A program made the position numbers and the translations under genes. 64,000 bases of DNA from DASVWZ01 sp036392935. Its GTDB lineage: Bacteria > Acidobacteriota > Terriglobia > Terriglobales > Acidobacteriaceae. The notes under the pieces were generated by a model. That model was not told the DNA's origin and searched no databases. It saw only the letters and a list, made by a program, of their open reading frames with translations. Of this stretch, positions 31,148 through 41,396 are shown piece by piece. The first letter of the stretch is position 1, and the number at the start of each line of letters is the position of its first letter. The DNA is taken from positions 10,928-74,927 of the forward strand of contig DASVWZ010000297.1 of NCBI GenBank assembly GCA_036392935.1. The letters run 5' to 3'.

Positions 31148-31388
31148 TACGGTCCTCCTGGGCGCACCAAACCGCCTTTTTGATCGTGTGAGATCGGCGG
31201 TTCTATAAACATCGGCAGATTTTGTCCGGCTTGACTGGCATTTCGAAATCGCGCGAGATTGCCGGGCAATCCATATGTAAGGCGAATCCCCCGATCGCCC
31301 GCCGGGACATGATAACTCGTCGGACCCGTTAGAGAAAGCGGCAAGGCGCGATGGTCGGCACGGGCGGTTGGCTCACGCCTCAGGATGG

Positions 31389-32939
31389 TTAATTTTCTTC
31401 CTTCGCCCTCATACTGCCCGTTCGCAAATACCGGTTGTGCCACCCCAACGATTCGCCCAGCAGATGCGGCGTGTGTTTGCCATACGACAACCGTTCCGCC
31501 CGCCCCAGGTAATCGGTCAGCAAAGCTTTGTAGTCCGGGTTCGCGCACTTCTCAATGATCAAGTGCGCCCGCTGCCTTGGAGAAAGCCCGCGCAGATCGG
31601 CCAATCCCCGCTCTGTCACCACCACCTGCACGTCATGCTCGGTATGGTCCACGTGCGAAACCATGGGCACAATCGTCGAAATCGTTCCTTTTTGCGCGAC
31701 CGACGGCGCCATAAAGATCGACAAATATCCATTCCTCGCAAAATCGCCCGACCCGCCAATCCCGTTCTGGATGCGCGACCCCATCACATGCGTCGAATTC
31801 ACATTGCCATAAATATCGGCCTCGATCATTCCGTTCATCGCAATCACACCCAAACGGCGAATGATTCCAGGATTATTCGAAATCTCCTGCGGCCGCAAAA
31901 TGATCCGCTCGCGGTAACTGGCCATATCGGCGTTCACTTCGTTCAGCATCTCCGGGCTCAGCGAAAACGCGGTCGCCGACGCGTATTGCATCTTGCCCGA
32001 TTTCAGCAGCCGAATCATGCCATCCTGAATCACTTCCGTGTATGAAGTCAGCCCTTCGAACGGACCCTCTTCAAGTCCAAACAAAACCGCATTGGCAATA
32101 TTTCCCACGCCCGATTGCAGCGGCAACAAATTCTCCGGCATCCGGCCTTTTTTCACTTCCCAACTCAGAAACTCCAGGATGTGCCCGGCAATCTGCTTCG
32201 ACGCCTGGTCCGGCGCCTTGAATGGGCTGTTGCGATCCGGCGAATCCGTGCACACGATGGCGACGACCTTCTCTAATGGAACTTCAAGATACGGCGACCC
32301 AATCCGTTGCCCCGCCTGCGTCAGCGGAATCGGCTTGCGATGCGGTGGCGCCTCAAGGCCGTAATAGATATCGTGCATTCCCTCAAGCGCCGTGGGTTGC
32401 CAAGAATTCACCTCCAGAATCACGCGCTCGGCCTGGTCGATCCACGTCTTATTATTTCCAATCGACGAACTCGGCACCAACCGTCCATCTTCGAGCACCG
32501 CCGCCACTTCAATCAGCGCCACGTTGAGCTTGCCCAAAAATCCATACTCCACAAATTGCGCCACATGGCTCAGATGGATGTCCATGTACTCCATCTCGCC
32601 GGCATTGATTCGCTTCCGCGTCTCTGGATCCGACTGGTAGGGCAATCGCAGATGAATCCCGCCCGCCATGGCCAGCGCACCATCAAGTTCCGGGCCGGTC
32701 GATGCTCCGGTGAACACGCTCACCTGAAACTTTTGTCCGCGGAAATTGGCGTCGGCAATTCGCCGCGCCAGTTCGATCGGCACCGCCTTCGGATAGCCGG
32801 ACCCCGTAAATCCGCTCATGCCGATCTGGTCGCCCGACTGAATCAGCGCAGCGGCTTCGTCTGCGCTCATGATCTTCCCCGCCAGATTTGGATTTAGCAC
32901 GCGTGCGGTTTCGGTTATAGTTGTAGTCGCCATAGGCAC
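31389..32939 (-). CDS. Acetyl-CoA hydrolase/transferase family (succinyl-CoA:acetate CoA-transferase type)
   Basis: 516 residues, near the usual length of this family. Marks: S-G-F-T-G-S-G-Y-P-K near the start, G-I-G-G-S-G-D-F-A-R-N-G-Y, and the C-terminal V-V-T-E-R-G-L-A-D-L-R-G-L-S-P-R-Q-R-A. It moves CoA between succinyl-CoA and acetate, an alternative to succinyl-CoA synthetase. This fits with the acetyl-CoA synthetase further along. The start may be Met3 (M-A-T-T-T-I). The 241 bp after its stop hold nothing recognised. Confidence 0.88.
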   Translation of the reverse strand: MPMATTTITETARVLNPNLAGKIMSADEAAALIQSGDQIGMSGFTGSGYPKAVPIELARRIADANFRGQKFQVSVFTGASTGPELDGALAMAGGIHLRLPYQSDPETRKRINAGEMEYMDIHLSHVAQFVEYGFLGKLNVALIEVAAVLEDGRLVPSSSIGNNKTWIDQAERVILEVNSWQPTALEGMHDIYYGLEAPPHRKPIPLTQAGQRIGSPYLEVPLEKVVAIVCTDSPDRNSPFKAPDQASKQIAGHILEFLSWEVKKGRMPENLLPLQSGVGNIANAVLFGLEEGPFEGLTSYTEVIQDGMIRLLKSGKMQYASATAFSLSPEMLNEVNADMASYRERIILRPQEISNNPGIIRRLGVIAMNGMIEADIYGNVNSTHVMGSRIQNGIGGSGDFARNGYLSIFMAPSVAQKGTISTIVPMVSHVDHTEHDVQVVVTERGLADLRGLSPRQRAHLIIEKCANPDYKALLTDYLGRAERLSYGKHTPHLLGESLGWHNRYLRTGSMRAKEEN

Positions 32940-33164
32940 CAGCCTTTTCGAATATCGCCCCAGCTTAAACTTGCACGTCTCAGGCGTCTGTGATGGCCGT
33001 CACCCGTGGGTGAGCACGGTTGTCTTCGGCTTTTGTGAATGCAAACATTGTCGGTGCCCCTACGGCCCTAAGTCTCGAGCTTTTTCTTGGCGCTGAGGTT
33101 ATTTTCATCTTGGTTCCTCAAACAGCTCGTCCTTCGGTGTACCAAATCGTCCAACTCCCTTTGT

Positions 33165-33170
33165 TATAAT
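33165..33170 (+). promoter_or_regulatory. -10 box upstream of mutS
   Basis: TATAAT, 20 bases before the mutS ATG. No good -35 is visible at 17 bp, so the promoter is only suggested. The leader would be about 15 nt. Confidence 0.35.
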
Positions 33171-33190
33171 CCGCGCAAAGCTTTCGCGCG

Positions 33191-35827
33191 ATGACTGAAC
33201 CCTCCACCCCGCTGATGCGGCAATATGCCGGCATCAAGAAAGAGCATCCTACCGCCCTCGTCTTCTTTCGTCTCGGGGATTTTTACGAGCTTTTCTTCGA
33301 GGATGCCGTGCTGGCCGCCCGCGAGCTGCAGATCACCCTCACCTCGCGCAACAAAGAGAAGGGAATTGCCGTGCCTATGTGCGGCGTGCCTTTCCACGCC
33401 GCCGAAGGCTACATCTCCAAACTCATTCGCAAAGGCTTCAAGGTTGCCATCTGCGACCAGATGGAAAACCCCAAGCAGGCGAAAAAGCTCGTCCGCCGCG
33501 AAGTCACCCGCGTAATCACACCAGGGACTGCCGCCGACTCTTCGCTGCCCTCGGAAGAAAACAATTTTCTCGCCGCCCTCGCGCAATCGGCGGACCGTGT
33601 TGGCTTCGCCGCCCTTGATCTTTCCACGGGGGAATTTCGGGCCACCGAGTTTCATGGCGCTGACGCCACCCGCCGCATTCAGGAGGAACTCCAGCAGCTC
33701 CGTCCCAAGGAATTAATCTACGGCTCGGCCGCTCCCTTGTTCGATCGTGCCACCACGAATGGCCCGGGTAAACCCTCCACCGCGACCTCCTCCGGATGGT
33801 CCGAAACTCCCCTCGATGACTGGATCTTCGCGCCCGACCACGCCATTCCACTCGTCGAAAATCATTTCGGCGTCCTCTCGCTCGAGGGCTTCGGTCTCGC
33901 GGGCAAACCTGCCGCCGCGTCCGCTGCCGGCGCGATTCTTTATTACGTCCGCTCCACCCAGCGCGGATCTCTCGATCACGTCGACCGCATCGGCTTCTAT
34001 GAACGACACGATTGCCTGGCTCTCGATACCGTCACCGTCCGCAATCTCGAACTGATCGATCCGCTTTTCGCTGGCGCTGGCCAAAGCGTGACTTTGTTTC
34101 ACTCTCTCGACGCCACCATCACGCCCATGGGCAAGCGCCTGCTTCGCTCCTGGCTGCTCCGGCCATCCGTCGACATTACTCAAATCAACGCCCGTCTCGA
34201 CGCCGTCGAAGCCCAGACCAGGGATCTTGTTGCCCGCGAGGAACTCCGCCGCTCCATGGACGGTGTCCTCGATCTCGAACGCCTGCTCAGCCGTGTGACG
34301 CTTGAAACCGCCAACCCTCGCGATGTCCTGGCGCTCTCCGCGTCGCTGTCCAAATTGCCATCCCTTCGCGCCGCCCTTGCTCGCTTCGCCGCCGACCGCC
34401 TCAAAGCCCTTCACGCTGCCATCGACGAACTCGCCGACCTGCGCCAACGCATCGACCACACCATCGTTCCCGAGCCTCCCATCTCGCTTAGCGATGGTGG
34501 CGTGATCGAAGCCGGTGTCGATCCGCAACTTGACGACCTCCGCGCCCTCAGCCGCAACAGCAAACAATTCCTCGCCCAGATCGAGCAGCGCGAACGCCAG
34601 CGCACCGGAATCGCCTCGCTGAAAGTAAAATTCAATTCGATCTTTGGCTATTACATCGAAATCTCCAAAGCCAATCTTCACCTCGCGCCGCCCGACTATG
34701 AGCGCAAGCAGACTCTGGTCAACGCCGAGCGCTTTACCACCCCTGAACTCAAAGAGTACGAATCGAAGATTCTCGACGCCGAAGAACAAATCGTCGAAAT
34801 CGAGCGCCGCATCTTCGCCGAACTCCGCTCTTCCATCGCCGCGGAAGCCAAACGCATCCGCCAGACCGCGCTTGCCCTCGCCGAAGTCGACGTGCTCGCC
34901 TCGTTTGCTCACCTTGCCGCACTGCGCAATTACAGCCGCCCAAAATTCGACGACTCTTCGGACATCGAAATCATTGCCGGCCGCCATCCCGTCATCGAAA
35001 ACGCAGAAATCTCCAGCGTCAGCGACCGTTTCGTTCCCAACGATCTCTATCTCAACTCGACCACCCACACCGTCCTCGTTCTCACCGGCCCCAACATGGG
35101 CGGTAAATCCACCTATCTTCGCCAGACCGCGCTCATCGCCATCATGGCGCAAATGGGATCCTTTGTCCCCGCCAGTTCGGCGCGCCTCGGCATCGTCGAT
35201 CGGGTTTTCACCCGCATCGGCGCCAGTGACAATCTGGCTCGCGGCCGCTCCACCTTCATGGTCGAGATGACCGAAACCGCCGCCATCCTCCACACCGCAA
35301 CCCCCCGCTCGCTGATTCTTCTCGATGAAGTTGGCCGCGGCACCGCAACCTATGACGGCCTTGCCATCGCTTGGGCCGCCGTCGAGTACCTTCATAACCG
35401 CACTCGCGCCAAGACTCTTTTCGCCACACACTACTTCGAACTCACCGATCTCGCCGAGCATCTCTCCGGCGTAAAAAATTATCACGTCTCCGTCAAAGAG
35501 ACCGGCGGTGGCATCGTTTTCCTGCGCAAGGTCGAAGCCGGTGCCGCGGACCGCAGCTACGGCATCGAGGTCGCCAAACTCGCCGGCCTGCCGGGCGAAG
35601 TCATCGAACGGGCAAGGGAAGTGCTCGCCGAGCACGAACAAGCCGAGCAATCGCTGACCGGCCACCTCGCGTCTGACGGTCTCCGCCCCGCGCCGCCCAC
35701 GCAGCTAACCATCTTTACTCCGTTGTCGCAACCGGTCCTCGAACGCCTGCGCGAAGTGAATCTCGACCGTCTCACCCCGCTCGAAGCCCTGAACCTTTTG
35801 TCTGAATTGAAACGCCAGATCCAATAG
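33191..35827 (+). CDS. mutS: DNA mismatch repair protein MutS
   Basis: 878 residues, full length. Mismatch-binding domain I includes F-F-R-L-G-D-F-Y-E-L-F, whose Phe and Glu contact the mispair (about 26-36). The clamp and lever fill the middle. ATPase: Walker A G-P-N-M-G-G-K-S-T at about 632-640, then Walker B L-I-L-L-D-E-V-G-R-G-T. The C-terminal dimer helix is present. It opens a plus-strand run with nagZ 13 bp downstream. Confidence 0.97.
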   Translation: MTEPSTPLMRQYAGIKKEHPTALVFFRLGDFYELFFEDAVLAARELQITLTSRNKEKGIAVPMCGVPFHAAEGYISKLIRKGFKVAICDQMENPKQAKKLVRREVTRVITPGTAADSSLPSEENNFLAALAQSADRVGFAALDLSTGEFRATEFHGADATRRIQEELQQLRPKELIYGSAAPLFDRATTNGPGKPSTATSSGWSETPLDDWIFAPDHAIPLVENHFGVLSLEGFGLAGKPAAASAAGAILYYVRSTQRGSLDHVDRIGFYERHDCLALDTVTVRNLELIDPLFAGAGQSVTLFHSLDATITPMGKRLLRSWLLRPSVDITQINARLDAVEAQTRDLVAREELRRSMDGVLDLERLLSRVTLETANPRDVLALSASLSKLPSLRAALARFAADRLKALHAAIDELADLRQRIDHTIVPEPPISLSDGGVIEAGVDPQLDDLRALSRNSKQFLAQIEQRERQRTGIASLKVKFNSIFGYYIEISKANLHLAPPDYERKQTLVNAERFTTPELKEYESKILDAEEQIVEIERRIFAELRSSIAAEAKRIRQTALALAEVDVLASFAHLAALRNYSRPKFDDSSDIEIIAGRHPVIENAEISSVSDRFVPNDLYLNSTTHTVLVLTGPNMGGKSTYLRQTALIAIMAQMGSFVPASSARLGIVDRVFTRIGASDNLARGRSTFMVEMTETAAILHTATPRSLILLDEVGRGTATYDGLAIAWAAVEYLHNRTRAKTLFATHYFELTDLAEHLSGVKNYHVSVKETGGGIVFLRKVEAGAADRSYGIEVAKLAGLPGEVIERAREVLAEHEQAEQSLTGHLASDGLRPAPPTQLTIFTPLSQPVLERLREVNLDRLTPLEALNLLSELKRQIQ

Positions 35828-35840
35828 GAGCCGAAACACC

Positions 35841-36953
35841 ATGGTGGTTCGCAAAACTGGCGCCCGGAAACAGCAGGTCGGCCAGTTGCTGATCATCGGC
35901 TTCGACGGTACCGCGCTCACCCCGCGCCTGCGCGATCTGCTCCGTCACGTTCAACCCTCCGGCGTCATCCTTTTCGCGCGCAACATCGTCGACGCGGATC
36001 AGACCCACCGTCTCCTCAAGGATTGCCGCAACGCCGTCAAGCATCCCATCTTCACCTGCGTCGACATGGAGGGCGGCACCGTCGACCGTCTTCGCGCCGT
36101 CTTTGGCCCCACTCCTTCCGCTGCCGACGTCTTTGCCACGGGCAATCCCCGCCTCTTCCGCAAACACGGTGAACTCATCGGTCACGCCTGCCACATGACC
36201 GGCTTCAACCTCGACCTCGCGCCCGTCGTCGACCTCGCCTTATCGTCCTCGCGCAAAGTCATGACCTCGCGCTCCGTCTCCGCCGATCCCGATCAGGTTT
36301 CTGCCTACGCCCGCCACTTCCTCACCGGCCTGGGTGCCAAACACGTCTTCGGTGCCATCAAGCATTTTCCCGGACTCGGCGCCGCTACTCTCGACACTCA
36401 CCATGATCTGCCGCGCGTCTCCCGCTCCTCGCAGCGCCTGTGGGATGAGGATCTCTTGCCCTACCGCAAGCTCCGCCGCTACACTCCCTTTGTGCTCGTC
36501 GGACACGCCAGCTATCCAGAGATCACGCAGCACGCCGTCCCCGCTTCGCTCTCCGTTCACTGGATCACCCAGGTCTTGCGCAAGCAGATCGGCTATGACG
36601 GTGTGGTCATCTCCGATGATCTGGAGATGGGCGCCATCCTCAAGACCATGTCGATCGGTCAGGCAACCGTAAGGCACATTCGCGCCGGAGGCGATCTTTG
36701 CCTGGTCTGCCATCAGGAACAGCACGTGCTCGCCGCCTTCGAAGCTCTTCGCCGCGCTGCTGACGATCCGACGTCTGCCCCTCGTATCGCCGAATCCCTT
36801 CGCCGCATCCGCGCCTTGCGCAAGCAAAGCCGTGCGTTTTTCCAACACCCCATCGCTCCCACTGCCACCAAAGTCCGCACATTTTCCCGTCAACTCTGGG
36901 AGTTCGCCGAAGAAGTCCGTCTCAAATCGATTTCCCGGCAGGCCGAAGCATGA
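35841..36953 (+). CDS. nagZ: Beta-N-acetylhexosaminidase, GH3 family
   Basis: 370 residues. It removes GlcNAc from GlcNAc-anhydroMurNAc (peptides) in peptidoglycan recycling. K-H-F-P-G-L-G with the D-T-H-H loop gives the catalytic Asp/His pair of NagZ, and V-I-S-D-D-L-E-M holds the nucleophile. No signal peptide, as expected for a cytoplasmic enzyme. GGAG precedes the ATG. It overlaps anmK by ATGA, and the two act in sequence. Confidence 0.93.
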   Translation: MVVRKTGARKQQVGQLLIIGFDGTALTPRLRDLLRHVQPSGVILFARNIVDADQTHRLLKDCRNAVKHPIFTCVDMEGGTVDRLRAVFGPTPSAADVFATGNPRLFRKHGELIGHACHMTGFNLDLAPVVDLALSSSRKVMTSRSVSADPDQVSAYARHFLTGLGAKHVFGAIKHFPGLGAATLDTHHDLPRVSRSSQRLWDEDLLPYRKLRRYTPFVLVGHASYPEITQHAVPASLSVHWITQVLRKQIGYDGVVISDDLEMGAILKTMSIGQATVRHIRAGGDLCLVCHQEQHVLAAFEALRRAADDPTSAPRIAESLRRIRALRKQSRAFFQHPIAPTATKVRTFSRQLWEFAEEVRLKSISRQAEA

Positions 36954-38101
36954 TTGTGGCCGGCGTCATGAGCGGCACCTCCGCCGACGGCATCAACGTC
37001 GCGCTGGTCGACATCAAGCCCGGTCGCAACGCCGCCTGGCCGCGCTTCCAGTTTCTCGGCCACGCCGAATTTCCCTATCCCGAGGACGTCCGCCGCTTCG
37101 TGCTCACCGCCATGAATTCCACCCGCGCCGCCGTGGCCGATCTCGCGCGTTTGAACTTTCTTCTCGCGGAGTTATACGCCGACGCGGTTCTCGCCACCCA
37201 GAAGCGTTTTCGCCGCAAAGCCGAACTCGTCGGCTGCCACGGCCAGACCATTTACCATCAGGGCGAACCCGCAAGTTTCCTCGGTCGCAATCTCGCCGTC
37301 ACCTGGCAAACCGGCGACGGGTCGCTGATCGCCCGCCGCGTCGCTCTCCCTGTCGTCTCTGACTTTCGTCCCGCAGATATGGCTGCCGGCGGCAAAGGCG
37401 CGCCGCTCGTGCCTTTTCTCGATTTCCTTCTTTACCGCCATGAACGCGTGGGTCGCATTGTTCAAAATATCGGCGGAATCGCCAACGTGAGCGTGCTTCC
37501 CGCACGGGCCACGGCGGCGCAAGTCTTCGCCTTCGACACCGGTCCCGGCAATATGGTCATCGACGCCGTCATGGAGCGCCTTTACGGTATCCGCTACGAT
37601 AAGGACGGCAAGACGGCTGCTTCCGGCCAGGTCATCGAATCCGTTCTCATCGAAAGCTTGCGCGGTCCGTTCTTTCACCGCAAGCCGCCGAAAACCGCCG
37701 GCCGGGAGGAGTTTGGCCGCGAATTCGCCCAGGATTTCATCCGCCAGTGCGGTCAGGCGGAGCGAGCCAACATAGTAGCAACCGCTACGGCACTCACCGC
37801 GATGTCCATTGCCCAGGCGCTGCGCGAGTTTGTCCTTAAACGCCGTGAGCGCTTCACCGAATATATCGTCTCCGGCGGAGGCGCCAAAAATCCCACGCTT
37901 ATCGCCATGCTGGTGAATGAACTTCAACCCCTGGGTCTCGAACTCCGCGCCTCTGACGAATTTGGGCTTCCCGCGGAAGCCAAGGAAGCCGCAGCCTTCG
38001 CATTGCTCGCTTACCAGACCTGGAACAAGAAGCCTTCCAACCTTCCCTCCGCCACCGGCGCCGCCAAACCCGCAATCCTCGGGAAAATCTCGTATGTGTA
38101 G
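36950..38101 (+). CDS. anmK: Anhydro-N-acetylmuramic acid kinase
   Basis: 383 residues. It opens the 1,6-anhydro ring and phosphorylates to MurNAc-6-P. The nucleotide motif M-S-G-T-S-A-D-G-I-N is at about 8-17 (Asn where most have Asp). G-N-M-V-I-D-A-V-M and the C-terminal E-A-K-E-A-A-A-F-A-L-L-A are canonical. It is coupled to nagZ and overlaps the next gene by 8 bp. Confidence 0.95.
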   Translation: MIVAGVMSGTSADGINVALVDIKPGRNAAWPRFQFLGHAEFPYPEDVRRFVLTAMNSTRAAVADLARLNFLLAELYADAVLATQKRFRRKAELVGCHGQTIYHQGEPASFLGRNLAVTWQTGDGSLIARRVALPVVSDFRPADMAAGGKGAPLVPFLDFLLYRHERVGRIVQNIGGIANVSVLPARATAAQVFAFDTGPGNMVIDAVMERLYGIRYDKDGKTAASGQVIESVLIESLRGPFFHRKPPKTAGREEFGREFAQDFIRQCGQAERANIVATATALTAMSIAQALREFVLKRRERFTEYIVSGGGAKNPTLIAMLVNELQPLGLELRASDEFGLPAEAKEAAAFALLAYQTWNKKPSNLPSATGAAKPAILGKISYV

Positions 38102-39653
38102 ATCCTGGCGCAAGGGGAATCTCACCCTGGGTGGTTTTCGAGGGTTGGGATTCCTGTCAATCGCTCTCACCATCTTCTTTGCTCTTGCTTGCTCCCGCTC
38201 CACCGGTCCGAATACCCTCAGCATGATCATCGAGAGCAGCCCCACCAATCTCGATCCCCGCGTCGGTCTCGACGCCCAGTCGCAACGCATCGACGCGCTG
38301 ATCTTCGACGATCTCCTCACCCGCGACAATCATCTCAACCTCCAGCCCGGACTGGCCGAGCGCTGGGAAGTCCCCGACCCGCTCACCTACATCTTTCATC
38401 TGCGCTCCGGCGTCCGCTTCCATGATGGCCGCGCCCTCACCGCGACCGACGTCAAATGGACTTTCGATTCCATCCTGCAAGGCAAGATTCGCACCACCAA
38501 GTCCGGCGCCTACCGCTTCGTCGACCGCATCGAAGTCCCCGACGAATCCACGGTTATCTTTCATCTGAAGCAACCCTACGCCTCTTTGCTCTGGAATCTC
38601 TCGGGCGCTGCCATGGGAATCGTGCCCTATGGCATGACCAACGAAATCGCCCAGCATCCCGTCGGTTCCGGCCCATTCCGTTTCGTCAGTCAGGAACTCG
38701 ACAAAGAAGTCATCCTCGAGCGCAACGACGACTACTGGGGCGAAAAAGCCCATCTCGACGGCATCCGCTTCGCCGTCGTTCCCGACGCCACCACCCGTGC
38801 CCTCGAACTCCGCAAGGGCAGCGCCGATCTCGCCATCAACGCCTTCACCGGTGATATGATCCTTACCCTCGAACAAGACCCTCACCTGCAAGTCCTCCGC
38901 GACTCCGGCACCGTCCTGGCGTATCTCGCCCTCAACACTCGCGACCCGATCCTGCGCGACGTCCGCGTCCGCCAGGCCATCGCCTACGCCGTCGATCGCC
39001 AGCCGATCATCCATTACTTGCTTCGCGATTTCGCCCGTCCCGCTTACAGCCTGCTGCCGCCGCAGAGCTGGGCCTACAACGGCGACGTTCCCCATTACGA
39101 TCACGATCCCGGCCGCGCCCGCCAGATCCTCGATTCCGCCGGATATCCCGCCGTCAACGGCATCCGCTTTCATCTCACCATGAAAACCTCAACCGAGGAA
39201 TCCACGCGTCTCCTCGCCGCCGTCCTGCAGCAGCAGCTTCGTGACGTGGGCATTGCCCTCGACATTCGCACCTTCGAGTCCGCCACCTTCTTCGCCGATG
39301 TTACTCGCGGCGCCTTTCAGCTTCACTCCCTGCGCTGGGTCGGCGGCAACGAAGATCCGGACATGTTCGAATACGTCTTTCATTCTTCGAAATTCCCGCC
39401 CGCCGGCGCCAATCGCACCTTCTACGCCAACCCTCAGGTCGACGCTCTCATCGACCAGGCCCGCGCCGAACCCGATCTCGAAACCCGCAAGCAGCTCTAC
39501 TTCGAAATTCAGAGCCTGCTCGGCGAAGATGTCCCCTACATCAACCTCTGGTATCTGGATAACGTTCTCGTTGCTTCACAGCGCGTCCGCAACCTTACGC
39601 TCAATCCCGCCGGCAATTATGACTTTCTCCGCACCGCCGAACTCTCCCATTAA
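38094..39653 (+). CDS. Peptide/oligopeptide ABC transporter substrate-binding lipoprotein
   Basis: 519 residues, solute-binding family 5. The signal peptide ends in a lipobox A-L-A-C, so it is membrane-tethered. Blocks I-E-S-S-P-T-N-L-D-P-R-V and L-T-Y-I-F-H-L-R-S-G-V-R-F-H-D-G-R-A-L-T are typical. ATG 38094 overlaps anmK; a longer in-frame start would lie inside that gene. No permease genes are near. Its place after nagZ-anmK hints at murein-peptide or muropeptide uptake. Confidence 0.9.
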   Translation: MCRSWRKGNLTLGGFRGLGFLSIALTIFFALACSRSTGPNTLSMIIESSPTNLDPRVGLDAQSQRIDALIFDDLLTRDNHLNLQPGLAERWEVPDPLTYIFHLRSGVRFHDGRALTATDVKWTFDSILQGKIRTTKSGAYRFVDRIEVPDESTVIFHLKQPYASLLWNLSGAAMGIVPYGMTNEIAQHPVGSGPFRFVSQELDKEVILERNDDYWGEKAHLDGIRFAVVPDATTRALELRKGSADLAINAFTGDMILTLEQDPHLQVLRDSGTVLAYLALNTRDPILRDVRVRQAIAYAVDRQPIIHYLLRDFARPAYSLLPPQSWAYNGDVPHYDHDPGRARQILDSAGYPAVNGIRFHLTMKTSTEESTRLLAAVLQQQLRDVGIALDIRTFESATFFADVTRGAFQLHSLRWVGGNEDPDMFEYVFHSSKFPPAGANRTFYANPQVDALIDQARAEPDLETRKQLYFEIQSLLGEDVPYINLWYLDNVLVASQRVRNLTLNPAGNYDFLRTAELSH

Positions 39654-39701
39654 CTCGCCCGTGCTACCATCAAAAATTCGACTCATTGGGACTGTTCTTT
39701 C

Positions 39702-40493
39702 ATGCGCATTCTTTTTATTGGTGATATCTTCGGCCGTCCCGGACGCACCATCGTCAAAGATCGTCTTCCCGCTCTCATCAAAGATCGTCACATCGAACTC
39801 GTCATCGCCAACGGCGAAAACGCCGCTGCCGGCTTCGGCATTACTCCGGCGATAATCGACGAACTCTTCGAACTCAACATCGATGTCATCACCACCGGCA
39901 ACCATGTCTGGGATAAGCGCGAGCTTCTCGACTACTTCGAGTCCGAAAAATCCAATCCCCACACCCAGGCCCGCCGCGTTCTGCGCCCTGCCAATTTCCC
40001 TCCCGGTACCGCCGGATGGGGCGTCTTTGAAGGCGCCAAGAACCGCGTGCCCTACGCCGTCATGGATCTGCAAGGCCGCATCTTCATGGGATCGAACGAC
40101 GATCCTTTTCGCACCGCTGACCAGCTTCTCAAAGAAATCAAGGCCAAAGTTGTGATCGTCGATTTCCACGCCGAAGCGACCTCCGAAAAAGTGGCGATGG
40201 GCTGGCACCTCGACGGACGCGCTAGCGTCGTCATCGGCACCCACACCCACATTCCCACCGCCGACGAACGCGTCCTCCCCGGCGGCACCGCCTACATCAC
40301 CGACGTCGGCATGACCGGCCCTTATGACAGCGTGATCGGCGTGAAAAAAGAAATCGTGATCGGAAAATTTCTCAACAACCTTCCCGTCCGCTTCGAACCC
40401 GCTACCGGTGACGCGCGTCTCTGCGCCGTCATCGTCGATTGTGATGAATCCACCGGCCGCGCTCGCTCCATCGAGCGACTCATGCTCACCTGA
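39702..40493 (+). CDS. ymdB: YmdB-type metallophosphoesterase
   Basis: 263 residues, standard length. The metal-binding blocks G-D-I-F-G-R-P-G, N-G-E-N-A-A, T-G-N-H-V-W-D and G-T-H-T-H-I-P-T are all present. YmdB proteins are phosphodiesterases, shown in Bacillus to act on cyclic nucleotides and to influence biofilm formation. Its presence after the recycling genes is probably only a shared transcript. Confidence 0.92.
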   Translation: MRILFIGDIFGRPGRTIVKDRLPALIKDRHIELVIANGENAAAGFGITPAIIDELFELNIDVITTGNHVWDKRELLDYFESEKSNPHTQARRVLRPANFPPGTAGWGVFEGAKNRVPYAVMDLQGRIFMGSNDDPFRTADQLLKEIKAKVVIVDFHAEATSEKVAMGWHLDGRASVVIGTHTHIPTADERVLPGGTAYITDVGMTGPYDSVIGVKKEIVIGKFLNNLPVRFEPATGDARLCAVIVDCDESTGRARSIERLMLT

Positions 40494-40522
40494 GACTCGA
40501 ACCTTTCCGCCCATGTCGTATC

Positions 40523-41392
40523 ATGGCGGGGATGCACTCTGCAGTCGAAGCCGAAAGCGCTGTTCAGAAAGCACGCACGCGCGCTCTCGTCGTTCCTCGC
40601 GAGCACGGCGCCTGGGGACTTCTGCTCGTCCCACTGTTCACCGGTCTGGTTGCCGGTTTCGCTTCGTCCTATCGCCTGTTGCCGTTGGCACTCTTTACCA
40701 TTACTGCGCTCGCCTTGTTCTGGCTCCGCACACCGGTTGAAAGTCTGATCGGATCGAGTCCCATCGCGGCTCACACTCCCCGCGAACGCTTCATCGCACT
40801 CTTTGCATCCATCGTCCTCGCCGCAATAGCTGCGGTTTGTCTAGCCGCGCTGCTCTGGGGATGGCGGAATCAAGGCCTTCTTTTAGTCGGCGGAATCGCT
40901 GCGGTTGCGCTGGTCGTACAAGCCGTGCTGCGCAAGCTCGGTCGCAGCACCCGCATGGCTTCGCAATTCGTCGGATCGATCGGCCTCACCGCCACCGCGC
41001 CCGCCGCCTATTACCTCGGCAGCGGTCGTCTCGATTCGCATGCGATTATTCTTTGGGCGGCCAACTGGGCCTTCGCTTGCGATCAGGTCCACTTCGTCCA
41101 GCTCCGCATCCACGCCGGCCGCGCCTCCAACTTCAGCGAAAAATTTGCCAAAGGCAAATTCTTTTTCCTCGGGCAAATCGCACTCACCCTCGTGCTGATC
41201 TTCGCGGCGCTCCGCCAGATAATCGCGCCACTAGTGCTCGTCGCGTTTGTCCCCGGACTCATTCGCGGAACCCGATGGTTTTTCCTTCCCGCCGCGCCGC
41301 TCGACGTAAAAAAGCTCGGTTGGTCAGAGATGAGGCAGGGAATTATCTTCGGGGTTTTATTGGCGCTGGCATTTGTGGTTCATTGGCAATAA
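40523..41392 (+). CDS. YwiC-like membrane protein
   Basis: 289 residues. V-V-P-R-E-H-G-A-W-G-L-L-L-V-P-L at about 28-43 is the hallmark of the YwiC-like family, followed by seven or eight membrane helices. The family's role is not established. The start may be ATG 40532. It ends 4 bp before a convergent gene. Confidence 0.85.
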   Translation: MAGMHSAVEAESAVQKARTRALVVPREHGAWGLLLVPLFTGLVAGFASSYRLLPLALFTITALALFWLRTPVESLIGSSPIAAHTPRERFIALFASIVLAAIAAVCLAALLWGWRNQGLLLVGGIAAVALVVQAVLRKLGRSTRMASQFVGSIGLTATAPAAYYLGSGRLDSHAIILWAANWAFACDQVHFVQLRIHAGRASNFSEKFAKGKFFFLGQIALTLVLIFAALRQIIAPLVLVAFVPGLIRGTRWFFLPAAPLDVKKLGWSEMRQGIIFGVLLALAFVVHWQ

Positions 41393-41396
41393 ACCG

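Noticed and set aside
33713..35665. 650-codon open frame opposite mutS
   Set aside because: Complementary shadow of MutS codons; no start signal and no protein family features.
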